From Achromobacter denitrificans NBRC 15125 (GTDB lineage: Bacteria > Pseudomonadota > Gammaproteobacteria > Burkholderiales > Burkholderiaceae_B), in the NCBI RefSeq assembly GCF_001571365.1, contig NZ_BCTQ01000008.1, forward strand, positions 123,446 to 187,445: a stretch of DNA of 64,000 nucleotides, read 5' to 3'. The notes under the pieces are model-generated. The model searched no databases. It was given only the letters and a program-made list of their open reading frames with translations, and had not been told where the DNA came from. Position numbers and translations under genes: made by a program. This document shows positions 22,625-30,992 of this stretch, in pieces. Every line of letters begins with the position of its first letter. The stretch's first letter is position 1.

Positions 22625-23704
22625 ATGACCAACCAGAACAACGCCGCCCAGGCGGCGCCCCAACAAACTGTCCTGACTCGGGAGCAGATCGGGGAACTCT
22701 ATAAAGACTGGGTTTGCGTCTTCGGAGTAAGCACCGGCAGCGCCGAGCTTTGTATCCGCGAGATTGAGGCCGCTGTGCTGTCGCAACTGCGCGCCCCTGT
22801 AGCCGATGACCTGGTGGCCAGCCTGCACAGTATGGCGTCAGTCGCGCCGACCAGTGAGTGCGAAATCTTGCTCGCTGCGGCAAGCGCCCTGGCAAGCGCC
22901 CCGGTTACGCACTATGAATGCGGACGCAGCAACGGCGACGGCACGTATGCGGCCGTGCCTGTGCGCGCCCCTGTAGCCGGGGAGGCGCCGCCGACGGATT
23001 GGCAGAATGCATTGCGCATTGCCGAGCTGCCCGAGGCGGATGAGGCGCTGGCTGTCTTCTGCAACGATGGCACCCTGGATAACGCTGTCGGCCTGGTGCA
23101 GGCCATTCTAGATGCCGCGCCCCAGGCCAGCGCCGTAGACGGTCTTCCTGCCTGGTGGGAACGGTTCATGAACGAACTGACGCTACGGTCTGAGGACGAG
23201 GTTCGCAACGACCTAGCCGGCATCCTGGAAATCTGCGCGCTGGACGCCATCGCCAGTGCCGCGCCCCAGGCCAGCGAGGCGGTTCAAGGCACCGAGCATA
23301 TGGCGCAGGGACTGGGCGATGTGGTGCTGCCGCGCTTGCCGCCTATCACTCACAAATGGGCGGCGCTCATTTCGGATTCCATGGCCAGGGCTCTGGAAAA
23401 CTGGGCCCGAGCGTATACCCGAACAGCCATCCTGGCCGACCGCCAGCAACGCGCCGGGAATGCTGACGAGTACGAAAAGATGCGAGACGTGCTCCAGTGG
23501 ATCGTGGACGATGCGGCGTCAGGTGGAGTGGCGAAGCTACGCCCTCAACAGGAGAAACGCGCCCGCGCCGCCCTGTCCGCGCAACCGGTAGAAGAACCGG
23601 CAACTTCTGCGCCCTCACCGGCCGCCAGCCAGCGCCAGGCAATGATTCCAGCCTCGCGGGAAAGCGGCAACTCGCACACCGACGGAGGCGCGGTCTACGA
23701 GTGA
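22625..23704 (+). CDS. Large accessory phage protein, unknown, 359 aa
   Basis: MTNQNNAAQAAPQQTVLTRE... is a mosaic protein with repeated short elements ('APVADD', 'APVAGE', 'AAPQAS' twice). These link small helical segments such as 'LTREQIGELYKDWVCVFGVS' and 'ALENWARAYTRTAILADRQQ'. Proteins of this type are common and highly variable in Burkholderia/Bordetella prophage accessory regions. The repeats suggest growth by short duplications. No function is assigned. Confidence 0.65.
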   Translation: MTNQNNAAQAAPQQTVLTREQIGELYKDWVCVFGVSTGSAELCIREIEAAVLSQLRAPVADDLVASLHSMASVAPTSECEILLAAASALASAPVTHYECGRSNGDGTYAAVPVRAPVAGEAPPTDWQNALRIAELPEADEALAVFCNDGTLDNAVGLVQAILDAAPQASAVDGLPAWWERFMNELTLRSEDEVRNDLAGILEICALDAIASAAPQASEAVQGTEHMAQGLGDVVLPRLPPITHKWAALISDSMARALENWARAYTRTAILADRQQRAGNADEYEKMRDVLQWIVDDAASGGVAKLRPQQEKRARAALSAQPVEEPATSAPSPAASQRQAMIPASRESGNSHTDGGAVYE

Positions 23705-23745
23705 TTAATGAATCACTGAATTCAATTACGCATCATTAATGATGC
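23701..23745. repeat. Two palindromes upstream of the DUF4224/integrase unit
   Basis: GTGATT-AATG-AATCAC (23701-23716) and the perfect 16-bp palindrome GCATCATTAATGATGC (23730-23745) lie in a short AT-rich segment. They could bind an excisionase-like or repressor protein controlling integrase expression. Confidence 0.5.
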
Positions 23746-23756
23746 AATTCATCAAG

Positions 23757-23784
23757 CGGCCCGCCTAGTGCGGGCTTCGTTTTG
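23757..23784 (+). terminator. Intrinsic terminator of the accessory operon
   Basis: GCCCGC-CTAGT-GCGGGC stem-loop followed by TTCGTTTT, just before the DUF4224 gene. Confidence 0.6.
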
Positions 23785-23792
23785 GAAGCGAT

Positions 23793-24014
23793 ATGGAACT
23801 CACCCTATCCGAAGCCGAATTGGAGAGAATCACCGGCTACCGCTACCCAGCTTGGCAGCGGCGATGGCTGAAGGCTCACAAGTGGCGATTCGACCAGGAC
23901 CGTCTAGGGCGCCCTATCGTCGCCCGAGCCTACTATCTCCAGCGCCAAGGCGTCACAGCCCCCGACGTCAGTACCAGCGCAGAACCTAATTGGGAGGCAG
24001 CAGGGATCGCCTAA
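23793..24014 (+). CDS. DUF4224-family protein (excisionase position)
   Basis: A 73-residue protein, MELTLSEAELERITGYRYPA..., with the conserved 'LSEaELeriTGY..p..Q..wL....w.f..d..GRPiVaRa' pattern of DUF4224. Members almost always precede a phage integrase; a role as recombination directionality factor is plausible from position only. Its stop overlaps the integrase ATG (TAATG). Confidence 0.8.
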   Translation: MELTLSEAELERITGYRYPAWQRRWLKAHKWRFDQDRLGRPIVARAYYLQRQGVTAPDVSTSAEPNWEAAGIA

Positions 24015-25054
24015 TGGGCAGAATGCGGATTTCAGACAAGCACCTTGCCTTGCGCGTGTATGTCAAGCACGGGCGCTACAAGGACACCTACTACACCATC
24101 ATCAACCAGAAGTACCACGGGCTGGGCAACGACCGCGCTGCAGCGGAGCGCCTAGCCAAGGAGCTCCAAGGTGGCGGATACGCAAAGGGCTCTATTGCCG
24201 ATATGTGCAAAGGATTCATTGCGTTCCAGAGAAAGCTGATCGAGAAGGCCGATCCATCAGCCCTTGCTGAGCGCACCGTGGACGACTACGAAGAGGCCTT
24301 CGACACGCACCTTTTGCCATTGTTTGGGCACATGAAGCCGCGAGATTTCAAGGCTGCCCACAAAGGTAAGTATTTGGACACCATGCGCGAGAAAGGGCGA
24401 GGCGTCAGGGCGAACCGGGAAATGGCTGCTCTTGGGTCAGCGTTCAACTATGGCATCCGCCATGGAATGGCCGACACTAACCCATGCCACGGGGTTAGCC
24501 GCAACCCGGAGCGGCCGCGTTCTCGCAAACCGGAAAACGTCGAGGTGAACACCTTCCTAGAGATCGCCAAGGCTCGCGGCGAGGGCAGCTATATGACGGC
24601 TCTGATAGGCTTGATGGTGGGCATAACTGGGCGTCGCCGGGCCGAGATCCTGGGCCTGGAGGAATCCTCACTCACGCAGGAAGGGGTGAAGGTACAGGCG
24701 GTCAAAATCAAGGCGACCGATGCCTCCCGGGAGTACCTAATAGCGTGGTCCCCACTTCTCAGCAAGCTCCTGGCAGAAGCCGTACGCCTGTCGAAGAAGC
24801 ACGACACCCCGTATGTGTTTGCAGCCCGTTCAGGCGCCCCCTATACGGATTCCGGCTTCAAGGCGAACTGGTCCAAGATCATGGCCGCCTTCGTGAAAGC
24901 GGGAGGGGAACGGTTCACGGCCCACGACCTGCGGGCCATGTACGTAACCGAGATGGTGAGCCGCGATCAAAACCCAGAAACACACAAAAACGCGGCTACG
25001 ACGCGTCGAGTTTACGACCGCCGCAGGAAGGTGAAGGTAACGCCGACCTTCTAA
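24014..25054 (+). CDS. int: Tyrosine-recombinase integrase
   Basis: A 346-residue phage integrase. N-terminal arm-binding residues 1-60, SAM-like core-binding domain 60-160, catalytic domain from about 175 with Arg209 (ITGRRRAEILGL), the H-x-x-R pair His304/Arg307 (AHDLR) and nucleophile Tyr334 (TTRRVYDRR). The usual 'LGH' before the tyrosine is replaced by THKNAATT, as in several phage enzymes of this subgroup. It abuts tRNA-His, the likely attachment site. Confidence 0.93.
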   Translation: MGRMRISDKHLALRVYVKHGRYKDTYYTIINQKYHGLGNDRAAAERLAKELQGGGYAKGSIADMCKGFIAFQRKLIEKADPSALAERTVDDYEEAFDTHLLPLFGHMKPRDFKAAHKGKYLDTMREKGRGVRANREMAALGSAFNYGIRHGMADTNPCHGVSRNPERPRSRKPENVEVNTFLEIAKARGEGSYMTALIGLMVGITGRRRAEILGLEESSLTQEGVKVQAVKIKATDASREYLIAWSPLLSKLLAEAVRLSKKHDTPYVFAARSGAPYTDSGFKANWSKIMAAFVKAGGERFTAHDLRAMYVTEMVSRDQNPETHKNAATTRRVYDRRRKVKVTPTF

Positions 25055-25100
25055 TCAAATTAGAAAGTCTAGGATAAATTAGAAAATAGCAGACCGCAGA

Positions 25101-25126
25101 AAAGAAAAAAGCCGCTCTAAGCGGCT
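25101..25126 (-). terminator. Terminator of tRNA-His
   Basis: On the minus strand AGCCGCT-TAG-AGCGGCT is followed by TTTTTCTTTT, 18 bases beyond the CCA end of the tRNA. It lies on the phage side of the attachment site. Confidence 0.75.
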
Positions 25127-25143
25127 GATTTCTATGGGATTTT

Positions 25144-25220
25144 TGGGGTGGCTGATGGGGCTCGAACCCACGACAACCGGAATCACAATCCGGGACTCTA
25201 CCAACTGAGCTACAGCCACC
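25144..25220 (-). tRNA. tRNA-His (GUG), prophage attachment site
   Basis: A complete 77-base tRNA with extra 5' G(-1), D arm (AGCTCAGTTGGTAGAG), anticodon loop with GTG, T arm GGGTTCGAGCCC and encoded CCA, close to E. coli tRNA-His in sequence. The gene's 3' end faces the prophage, and the integrase ends 90 bases away. That is the standard arrangement for integration into a tRNA 3' half. The other attachment site should be a repeat of part of this tRNA, left of the window. Confidence 0.95.
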
Positions 25221-25403
25221 ACTGGTACTGCTTTCTTCGCTGCGCTGCCCTGAAAAGAGCTGGTCATCAACGAAGAGGCCGAATTCTAGCATGTTTTTCA
25301 GAAAGGTGTGAAACGAGGCGATGGCGCCCTACTTGCCAGGGCGCGCCGCCTTGATATCCTTGCGCATTGATCCCCTCTGGAGGCTGTCGCTCACGCCATC
25401 GCC

Positions 25404-26861
25404 ATGGACCGCATACACGCTATTTTGATCGATTACTGGCCCCATCTTGTATTTGCCATCAGCATCGTGGCCGGGACGGGCGCGGCGGTGCATGCCGCAA
25501 TGACCAAACAGGACGTGCGGGCGGCCATCGGCTGGGTCGGGGTGGCGCTGTTCTCGCCGTTGTTCGGCGCGCTGTTCTATTTCGTGGCGGGCATCAACCG
25601 GATCCGCAAGACGCGGCTGTCGCAGCAGCGCGACGAGGCGATGGTGGTGGATGCGGAGCAGGTCGAGACGGCACCGGTGGACGTGGTGCCGATTTCGGGC
25701 CCGCAGTTCGCGTCGCTGAAGGTGCTGGGAGACCGCGTCAGCCGGTTCCGGCTGCTGGGCGGCAATGCGGTGCAGCCGCTGGCCGGCGGCGACGAGGCCT
25801 ACCCCGCCATGCTGCAGGCGATCCGCGACGCCAGCCATGCCGTGGCGATGCAAAGCTATATCTTCGACAACGACGCCATCGGGCGCGAGATGGCGCAGGC
25901 GTTGATCGAGGCGCAGGCGCGCGGCGTGGAGGTGCGGGTGCTGATCGACGCCATCGGCTCGAAGTATTCCCGCCCGCCCATCGTGCGCATGCTGGCCCGC
26001 GGCGGCGTGCCGGTGGCCCGTTTCATGACCAACCCGCTGGGGGTGCTGCGCATGCCCTACGCGAATCTGCGCAGCCACCGCAAGGTGCTGGTGATCGACG
26101 GGCGCGTGGGCTTCACCGGCGGCATGAACGTGCGGGCGGCCTTCGTCAGCGCCCTGGCCGGCGCCGGGACCAACCGCGATACGCATTTCCGCGTGGAAGG
26201 GCCGATCGTGACCCAGTTGATGTCCGTGTTCGCGCACGACTGGAATTTCACCACGCACGAATCGCTGCCCGCCAAGCCCTGGTTCGATCCCAGCGCCCTG
26301 CCCCCGAGCGGCGCCGTGCCGATGCGCTGCGTGCCGTCGGGACCGGATCGGGCGCTGGGCAGCTCGCACAATATGCTGTTGGGCGCGCTGGCGGTGGCGC
26401 AGCGCCATGTCCGGATCCAGTCGCCCTATTTCCTGCCCGACCAGACGCTGATCGGCGCGCTGGCCACGGCGGCCCGCCGCGGCGTGGTGGTGGATATCGT
26501 CATCCCGGGCAAGAACAATCTGCGGCTGGTCGATTACGCGATGACGGCACAGCTGGACCAGGTGGTGCGCACCGGCTGCCGGGTCTGGCGCTCGGGCGGG
26601 GCGTTCGACCATTCCAAGCTGATGACCGTGGACGATGCCTGGGCCTACGTGGGCTCGTCCAATCTGGATCCGCGCAGCCTGCGGCTGAATTTCGAGCTGG
26701 ATACCGAGATCTACGATCCCGGCGTGGCGCGCTGGATCGCGGCGCGGGTCGACGCGCTGATCGGCCAGGCCAAGCGCGAAACGCTGGAAGACCTGCAACA
26801 GGCGCCGTTCGCCAAGCGGCTGCGCAACAAGGTGATCTGGCTGGCCACGCCTTATCTGTGA
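25404..26861 (+). CDS. cls: Cardiolipin synthase
   Basis: A 485-residue inner-membrane phospholipase-D-family enzyme that condenses phosphatidylglycerol into cardiolipin. Two N-terminal membrane segments (residues 12-32 and 41-62) precede two HKD motifs: His225-x-Lys227-x4-Asp232 (SHRKVLVIDG) and His403-x-Lys405-x4-Asp410 (DHSKLMTVDD). Length and layout match ClsA. It is the first host gene after the tRNA-His insertion site. Confidence 0.95.
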   Translation: MDRIHAILIDYWPHLVFAISIVAGTGAAVHAAMTKQDVRAAIGWVGVALFSPLFGALFYFVAGINRIRKTRLSQQRDEAMVVDAEQVETAPVDVVPISGPQFASLKVLGDRVSRFRLLGGNAVQPLAGGDEAYPAMLQAIRDASHAVAMQSYIFDNDAIGREMAQALIEAQARGVEVRVLIDAIGSKYSRPPIVRMLARGGVPVARFMTNPLGVLRMPYANLRSHRKVLVIDGRVGFTGGMNVRAAFVSALAGAGTNRDTHFRVEGPIVTQLMSVFAHDWNFTTHESLPAKPWFDPSALPPSGAVPMRCVPSGPDRALGSSHNMLLGALAVAQRHVRIQSPYFLPDQTLIGALATAARRGVVVDIVIPGKNNLRLVDYAMTAQLDQVVRTGCRVWRSGGAFDHSKLMTVDDAWAYVGSSNLDPRSLRLNFELDTEIYDPGVARWIAARVDALIGQAKRETLEDLQQAPFAKRLRNKVIWLATPYL

Positions 26862-26911
26862 CGGCGGGGCGCCGAGTGACGCCGGCGCGCCAACTACGGT
26901 AATCTTGGGCG

Positions 26912-27826
26912 ATGCGCTACGAACTTACCGATCTCCGCCTGTTCCTCGCGATCGCCGAGGCCAAGAGCCTGTCCGGCGGCGCCAACGCGGTGCACCTGAC
27001 CGCCTCCTCGGCCAGCTATCGCCTGAAGAACCTGGAGTTCGCGATGGGCGTGCCGCTGTTCAAGCGGGAGGCGCGCGGCATGGAGCTCACGCCCGAAGGC
27101 GACTTCGTGCTCAAGCACGTGCGCTCGCTGCTGGCGGGAGTGGAACGCATGCACGGCGAAGTCAGCGGCTTCGCCAGCGGGCTGAAGGGCAGCGTCAAGC
27201 TGTTCGCCAACAGCAGTTCGCTCAACGGATTCATCGTTCCCAGCCTGAGCCGCTTCCTGTCGGCCAATCCCAACGTCAATATCCTGCTCGAAGAGCGGTC
27301 CAGCAATACCATCGAGGCGGCCATCGCCGGCCAGGAGGCCGATATCGGCATCTTCGCGGGCCGGGCCGAATCCGCCGGCGTCAACGCCACGCGCTACGCG
27401 GTCGATGAGCTGATCATCGCGGCGCCCTTGAACCATCCCGTGGTGGAGAGTTCGCCGGTGCGCTTCCCGGCCGTGCTGGACCTGGATTTCGTTTGCATGA
27501 GCCGCAGCAGCAGCAACTACGTTTTCCTGCGCGACATGGCCAAGCTGGCCGGCAAGACGCCCAAGGTGCGCATCCACGTGCATACTTTCGACGCGGTGCT
27601 GTCCATGGTGGAGGCGGGCGTGGGCGTGTCCCTGGTGCCGCGCAGCGTGGCCGCCAGCGCGCTGCGCGAAGAGCGGATCGCGGCCGTGGCCTTGAGCGAA
27701 CCCTGGGCGCTGCGCGAACTCACGCTCGTCACCCAGGCCGGCGTGCCGCCCTCGCCCTTCGTGGAGCAGGTCGCCGAATACCTGCTCGACGATCCCATCG
27801 TGGCGGCCACCCGCGAGCCGGACTGA
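26912..27826 (+). CDS. LysR-family transcriptional regulator
   Basis: A 304-residue regulator with an N-terminal winged helix (LRLFLAIAEAKSLSGGANAVHLTASSASYR..., residues 8-38) and a periplasmic-binding-like effector domain. It is not divergent from an obvious target, so its regulon cannot be read from context. The downstream 95 bases hold no gene. Confidence 0.92.
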   Translation: MRYELTDLRLFLAIAEAKSLSGGANAVHLTASSASYRLKNLEFAMGVPLFKREARGMELTPEGDFVLKHVRSLLAGVERMHGEVSGFASGLKGSVKLFANSSSLNGFIVPSLSRFLSANPNVNILLEERSSNTIEAAIAGQEADIGIFAGRAESAGVNATRYAVDELIIAAPLNHPVVESSPVRFPAVLDLDFVCMSRSSSNYVFLRDMAKLAGKTPKVRIHVHTFDAVLSMVEAGVGVSLVPRSVAASALREERIAAVALSEPWALRELTLVTQAGVPPSPFVEQVAEYLLDDPIVAATREPD

Positions 27827-27922
27827 GCGTTCGCCAGGGCCAGCCGTTCGAGCGCCCGAGCAAGCCCTAGCGCCCACCCCCACGCAAGCCCTGATGCTCA
27901 ATCCCCGCGCAAACCAGGCCGG

Positions 27923-28309
27923 TCAAACGCCCACGCAGGCCTGCGCCGCCGTCACGGTGCGTCCGATGGCGCGCTCCAGCCTGTCGGCCGTGAGCCCGTA
28001 GGCGGGCAGGCGGCGCCACAGCACCAGGCCGCCCGTCCGCGGGTCGATGCCGGCGGCGGCGCCGCCCAGGTTCTGCCCGAGGTAGGCGTCGCCCAGCAGT
28101 TCGACGGCGGACTCCCCGTCCAGCGCGGCGGCTTCGGCGCCCACGGGGGCCAATAGCACCACCTCTTCTTCCGCGCCGTCCCAGGCCAGTATCACGGCCT
28201 GTTCAGGCTGCGGCATCAGCACGCAGTGTTCGTCGTGGAGTTCGGCGGGAGGCAGGCCGGCCCGCGTGCAGTATGCGTTGACCAGCGCGAGGAAGGTGTC
28301 GATGTTCAT
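27923..28309 (-). CDS. CesT-like type III secretion chaperone
   Basis: A small acidic protein (128 residues, MNIDTFLALVNAYCTRAGLP...) with the alpha-beta-beta-beta-alpha layout of Tir/CesT-family chaperones: an N-terminal helix, strands around 'HCVLMPQPEQAVILAWD' and 'EEVVLLAPVGAEA', then a C-terminal dimerisation helix ('TADRLERAIGRTVTAAQA'). It follows another CesT-like gene and a large putative effector, a typical effector-chaperone operon. Family assigned by fold pattern and context. Confidence 0.7.
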   Translation of the reverse strand: MNIDTFLALVNAYCTRAGLPPAELHDEHCVLMPQPEQAVILAWDGAEEEVVLLAPVGAEAAALDGESAVELLGDAYLGQNLGGAAAGIDPRTGGLVLWRRLPAYGLTADRLERAIGRTVTAAQACVGV

Positions 28310-28345
28310 GGGCGGATTGTGCGGCGAGGATAAGGGCCGGAGGTA

Positions 28346-28813
28346 TCAGGCAAAACTGGCCGGGATGAAGGCCGGCTCGGGCTGGGCGGCGGGCGGGGCC
28401 GCGCCGTCAGGCTGCGACAGGTCCAGCCGGGCGCGCCAGCTCACCGCGGCGTCGCTGAAGGCGTGGAGCCGTCCGGTCAGGGCGGCGCCGTCGAGTTCGG
28501 CCAGGTCCAGGCGCAGCATCAACATCGCATGGTGACGCGTCTCGTCCAGCGCGAGCGCGCCGCCCGCGACCGAACGCCAGGAGGTGTTCCCGGCCAGCAT
28601 CATGGGATAGACGCGGGCGCGCGCTTCCTGGGCAACGGGGCCCAGATCCGCGGCCAGCACCAGGACCTGCGCATCGTCTTCGACGAAATACTGCAAGAGC
28701 AGGACGATGCCGTCGACGAGCAGCGCGCCCGCGCCCTGCTCGTCGAACAGCGTATCGTCCCGGCCCAGGGCCTTGGCCATGGCGGAGAGTTTGGCGGGCA
28801 GAGTCGGGGGCAT
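28346..28813 (-). CDS. CesT-like type III secretion chaperone (effector partner)
   Basis: A 155-residue acidic protein (MPPTLPAKLSAMAKALGRDD...) with strands 'GIVLLLQYFVEDDAQVLVLAADLG' and 'HHAMLMLRLDLAELDGAALTGRLHAFSD' typical of CesT/class-I chaperones. AAAGGAAA precedes the ATG. It starts 43 bases after the effector gene, so it is the likelier dedicated chaperone, analogous to BtcA for BteA in Bordetella. The analogy is inferred. Confidence 0.7.
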   Translation of the reverse strand: MPPTLPAKLSAMAKALGRDDTLFDEQGAGALLVDGIVLLLQYFVEDDAQVLVLAADLGPVAQEARARVYPMMLAGNTSWRSVAGGALALDETRHHAMLMLRLDLAELDGAALTGRLHAFSDAAVSWRARLDLSQPDGAAPPAAQPEPAFIPASFA

Positions 28814-28856
28814 GGCGGATTTCCTTTGGGTGCGGGACGGGCGAAGCCGGAGCGGT

Positions 28857-30818
28857 TCAGTGCTTGTGGTTGAGGATGGACGTGGACGAAAGCAGCCCGC
28901 CGAACTGCGTCACCAGGCCCACCGGCACGCGCAGCGAGACCTCCTTGCCGTTGGCGGAAGTCGCGAGCGCCGCTCCCCCCTGCGCCGCAAGCGGCCCGAG
29001 GTAGGCCTGCAGCGCCTGCCGCATCTTGGCGACGTCGCCCTTCGAGGCGGAGCACGTGAACAGCAGGTCGTTGGTGCCGGCCTCCTGGCGGATATGCCAT
29101 TCCTTGCGCTTGGCCGGATCGGCGATCATCGGATGCCGCAGCTCGATGCCGTGCTCGGTCCTGGCGACGGTGGGCGAGGTGAATTTTTCCAGGCCGTCGA
29201 GCAGATTCAGGGAGACGTCGCGCAGGCCGGCATGCAGGGCATCGGTAGGCGGGACGCCAAAATCGAAATTGTCCACGTCCAGCCGTTCCTGGAATATCTG
29301 CAGGATGTCGTCGCGGCGCCCTTCGTACTGCGCCTTGAGGCCCTGGATGTGCTGGTCGAAATCGGCGGCCGCGGGCCGGCCGTTGCCGAACTGCTGGGAA
29401 TACAGGTCGAACAGGCGGGTGTCGGCGCCGGATTCCTTCAAGCGGGCGATCTGGCGCACGCCTTCCATCTTCTCGGAGAGCGGGGTCTGATCGAACATGG
29501 AGAAATTCTTGTACCCCTGGGAGGCGAGCACCCCGGGCTGCTTGAACGAGAAATCCGAATTGATGTCGCCGCGCCGCCCCAGCAGGCCGCTCTCCAGCGC
29601 ATGGCCGGGATCGATCCCCACGAAGGTATTGCCGACGTATCCCTTGTTGCCGCCCTTGGAGCCGAGCGCATCGCGATCGGCCATCAAGAGCAGCAGGATC
29701 TTGTTGCGGCCCAGCTCATTCATGCTGGAGTCCAGTACCGGCGGCCCGCTGAAGACGCCGGGCGCGTCGCCCTGTGCCTGCGTATTGCGCACCAGCACGC
29801 CATCCTTCAGATAACGCTCGCCGCGCAAGGGCTTGCCGTCGAAGTCGCTGAAGGAGTTTCCGTTCGCGCCGTCCACGTGCGTGCCGTCCAGCATGAGCTT
29901 GGGCGTGCCGTCCGCGTATTGGCCTTCCACGATCTTGAGCTTCTGGCTCTGGATGCCCAGGCTGCGCATCAGGTCGTTGGCCAGCGCCTCGCGCACCGCC
30001 CCTTCGTTGCGGTCCTTGGCGGTAGCGCCCGTGTACCAGCGGTGCAGCGCGCCTTTCGACTTGTCGAGGGGAATCTGGTACTTGTCCCCGGACTTGTCGG
30101 CTTCGTAGTAATCCAGCTTGATGTAGTGGTTCTTGTTGAACTTCGGCTGGACGTCCATGACGCCCTGGCGCAGCCGGCCCAGCATTTCGGTGGCCTGTCC
30201 GGCACGCGCCTGGTCGGCCATCTGCGCGCTGCCGACAAAGGCCTCCTGCACCATGTCGGCGATCATCGCGCTCCGGAAGCCGATGTCCAGGGCCACGCCC
30301 CCCCGCAAGGTCGCCAATACGTTCAGCTCGCCCGTGTCATCGTCGGGCTGCAGCAAGTCCTGGGCCGATTGGGCATGGGGCGACGTCGATCCGGCGATGG
30401 CCCCCAGCACCCGCTGAAGCATGGCTTCCAGGGCTTGATCGCTCGGGCCGCCTAGCGCGGGCTGCGGGTCGAGCCAACGGGTCGTCAGTTGATGCGCAAG
30501 CGTATTGAACTTGTGCTGCGGGTTCTGCAACTTGGCCTCGTCGCCGGGAGTCCAGTCGCGCTTGGCGATGAAACCCGGCTCCACCCCCTTCGCCTTGTCG
30601 CCCAGGACGCGGTATCCGGCCACGTTGGCCTGGATGGCATTCCCATTGACCGGGGCGTAGCGTTGACCGAACTGGGGAACGGGAGCGTTCTGGGCCTGGG
30701 CCAGGACGCGGCTCAGCCCCTGGCCGATCACCGCGGCGAAATGCTGGAACTGATTTCCCATGCGGGCGAGCAAATTCGTTTGCAGTTGGCCCGATGTTCC
30801 CTGCACTTGCGTGACCAT
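28857..30818 (-). CDS. Putative type III secretion effector, BteA/BopC-like in layout
   Basis: A 653-residue protein starting MVTQVQGTSGQLQTNLLARM after GGGAACGCC. No signal peptide; Gln/Ala-rich N-terminus. Residues 1-150 are mostly helical, as in the lipid-raft-targeting domain of BteA, whose length (about 656) it matches. Residues 225-410 suggest a kinase-like fold: REALANDLMRSLGI (Glu277), MADRDALG (Asp381, Asp383), GGNKG (Asn391) and VGIDPGHALE (Asp403), resembling the catalytic and metal-binding loops of PI3K/HipA-type kinases. Two CesT-like chaperone genes follow in the operon. Identity with BteA is not demonstrated. Confidence 0.6.
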   Translation of the reverse strand: MVTQVQGTSGQLQTNLLARMGNQFQHFAAVIGQGLSRVLAQAQNAPVPQFGQRYAPVNGNAIQANVAGYRVLGDKAKGVEPGFIAKRDWTPGDEAKLQNPQHKFNTLAHQLTTRWLDPQPALGGPSDQALEAMLQRVLGAIAGSTSPHAQSAQDLLQPDDDTGELNVLATLRGGVALDIGFRSAMIADMVQEAFVGSAQMADQARAGQATEMLGRLRQGVMDVQPKFNKNHYIKLDYYEADKSGDKYQIPLDKSKGALHRWYTGATAKDRNEGAVREALANDLMRSLGIQSQKLKIVEGQYADGTPKLMLDGTHVDGANGNSFSDFDGKPLRGERYLKDGVLVRNTQAQGDAPGVFSGPPVLDSSMNELGRNKILLLLMADRDALGSKGGNKGYVGNTFVGIDPGHALESGLLGRRGDINSDFSFKQPGVLASQGYKNFSMFDQTPLSEKMEGVRQIARLKESGADTRLFDLYSQQFGNGRPAAADFDQHIQGLKAQYEGRRDDILQIFQERLDVDNFDFGVPPTDALHAGLRDVSLNLLDGLEKFTSPTVARTEHGIELRHPMIADPAKRKEWHIRQEAGTNDLLFTCSASKGDVAKMRQALQAYLGPLAAQGGAALATSANGKEVSLRVPVGLVTQFGGLLSSTSILNHKH

Positions 30819-30884
30819 GGCGTTCCCGTGAATCGATGTTCGAAGGGCGGCGGACCGGGATGGCCCGCCAGGTTCACGGTCTGA

Positions 30885-30910
30885 GTAACAGCCTCCCGGC
30901 GAAAGTTCCA
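30885..30910 (-). promoter_or_regulatory. ECF-type promoter candidate for the effector operon
   Basis: On the minus strand TGGAAC (30910-30905), 15 bases, then GTTAC (30889-30885) resembles ECF sigma promoters, about 65 bases upstream of the effector ATG. Bordetella type III genes are controlled by the ECF factor BtrS; assignment here is speculative. Confidence 0.3.
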
Positions 30911-30992
30911 CCGGCGGGCAAAGCCTGTTTCGACCCGGCGCCGCATCCTGCCTCATGCGGGCCGGGGACCTGCCCAGGTTTCCGGGGACGGG

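Noticed and set aside
25329..26798. 489-codon open frame antisense to the cardiolipin synthase gene
   Set aside because: His/Arg/Gly/Ala-rich shadow of a GC-rich gene; the sense strand has both HKD motifs.
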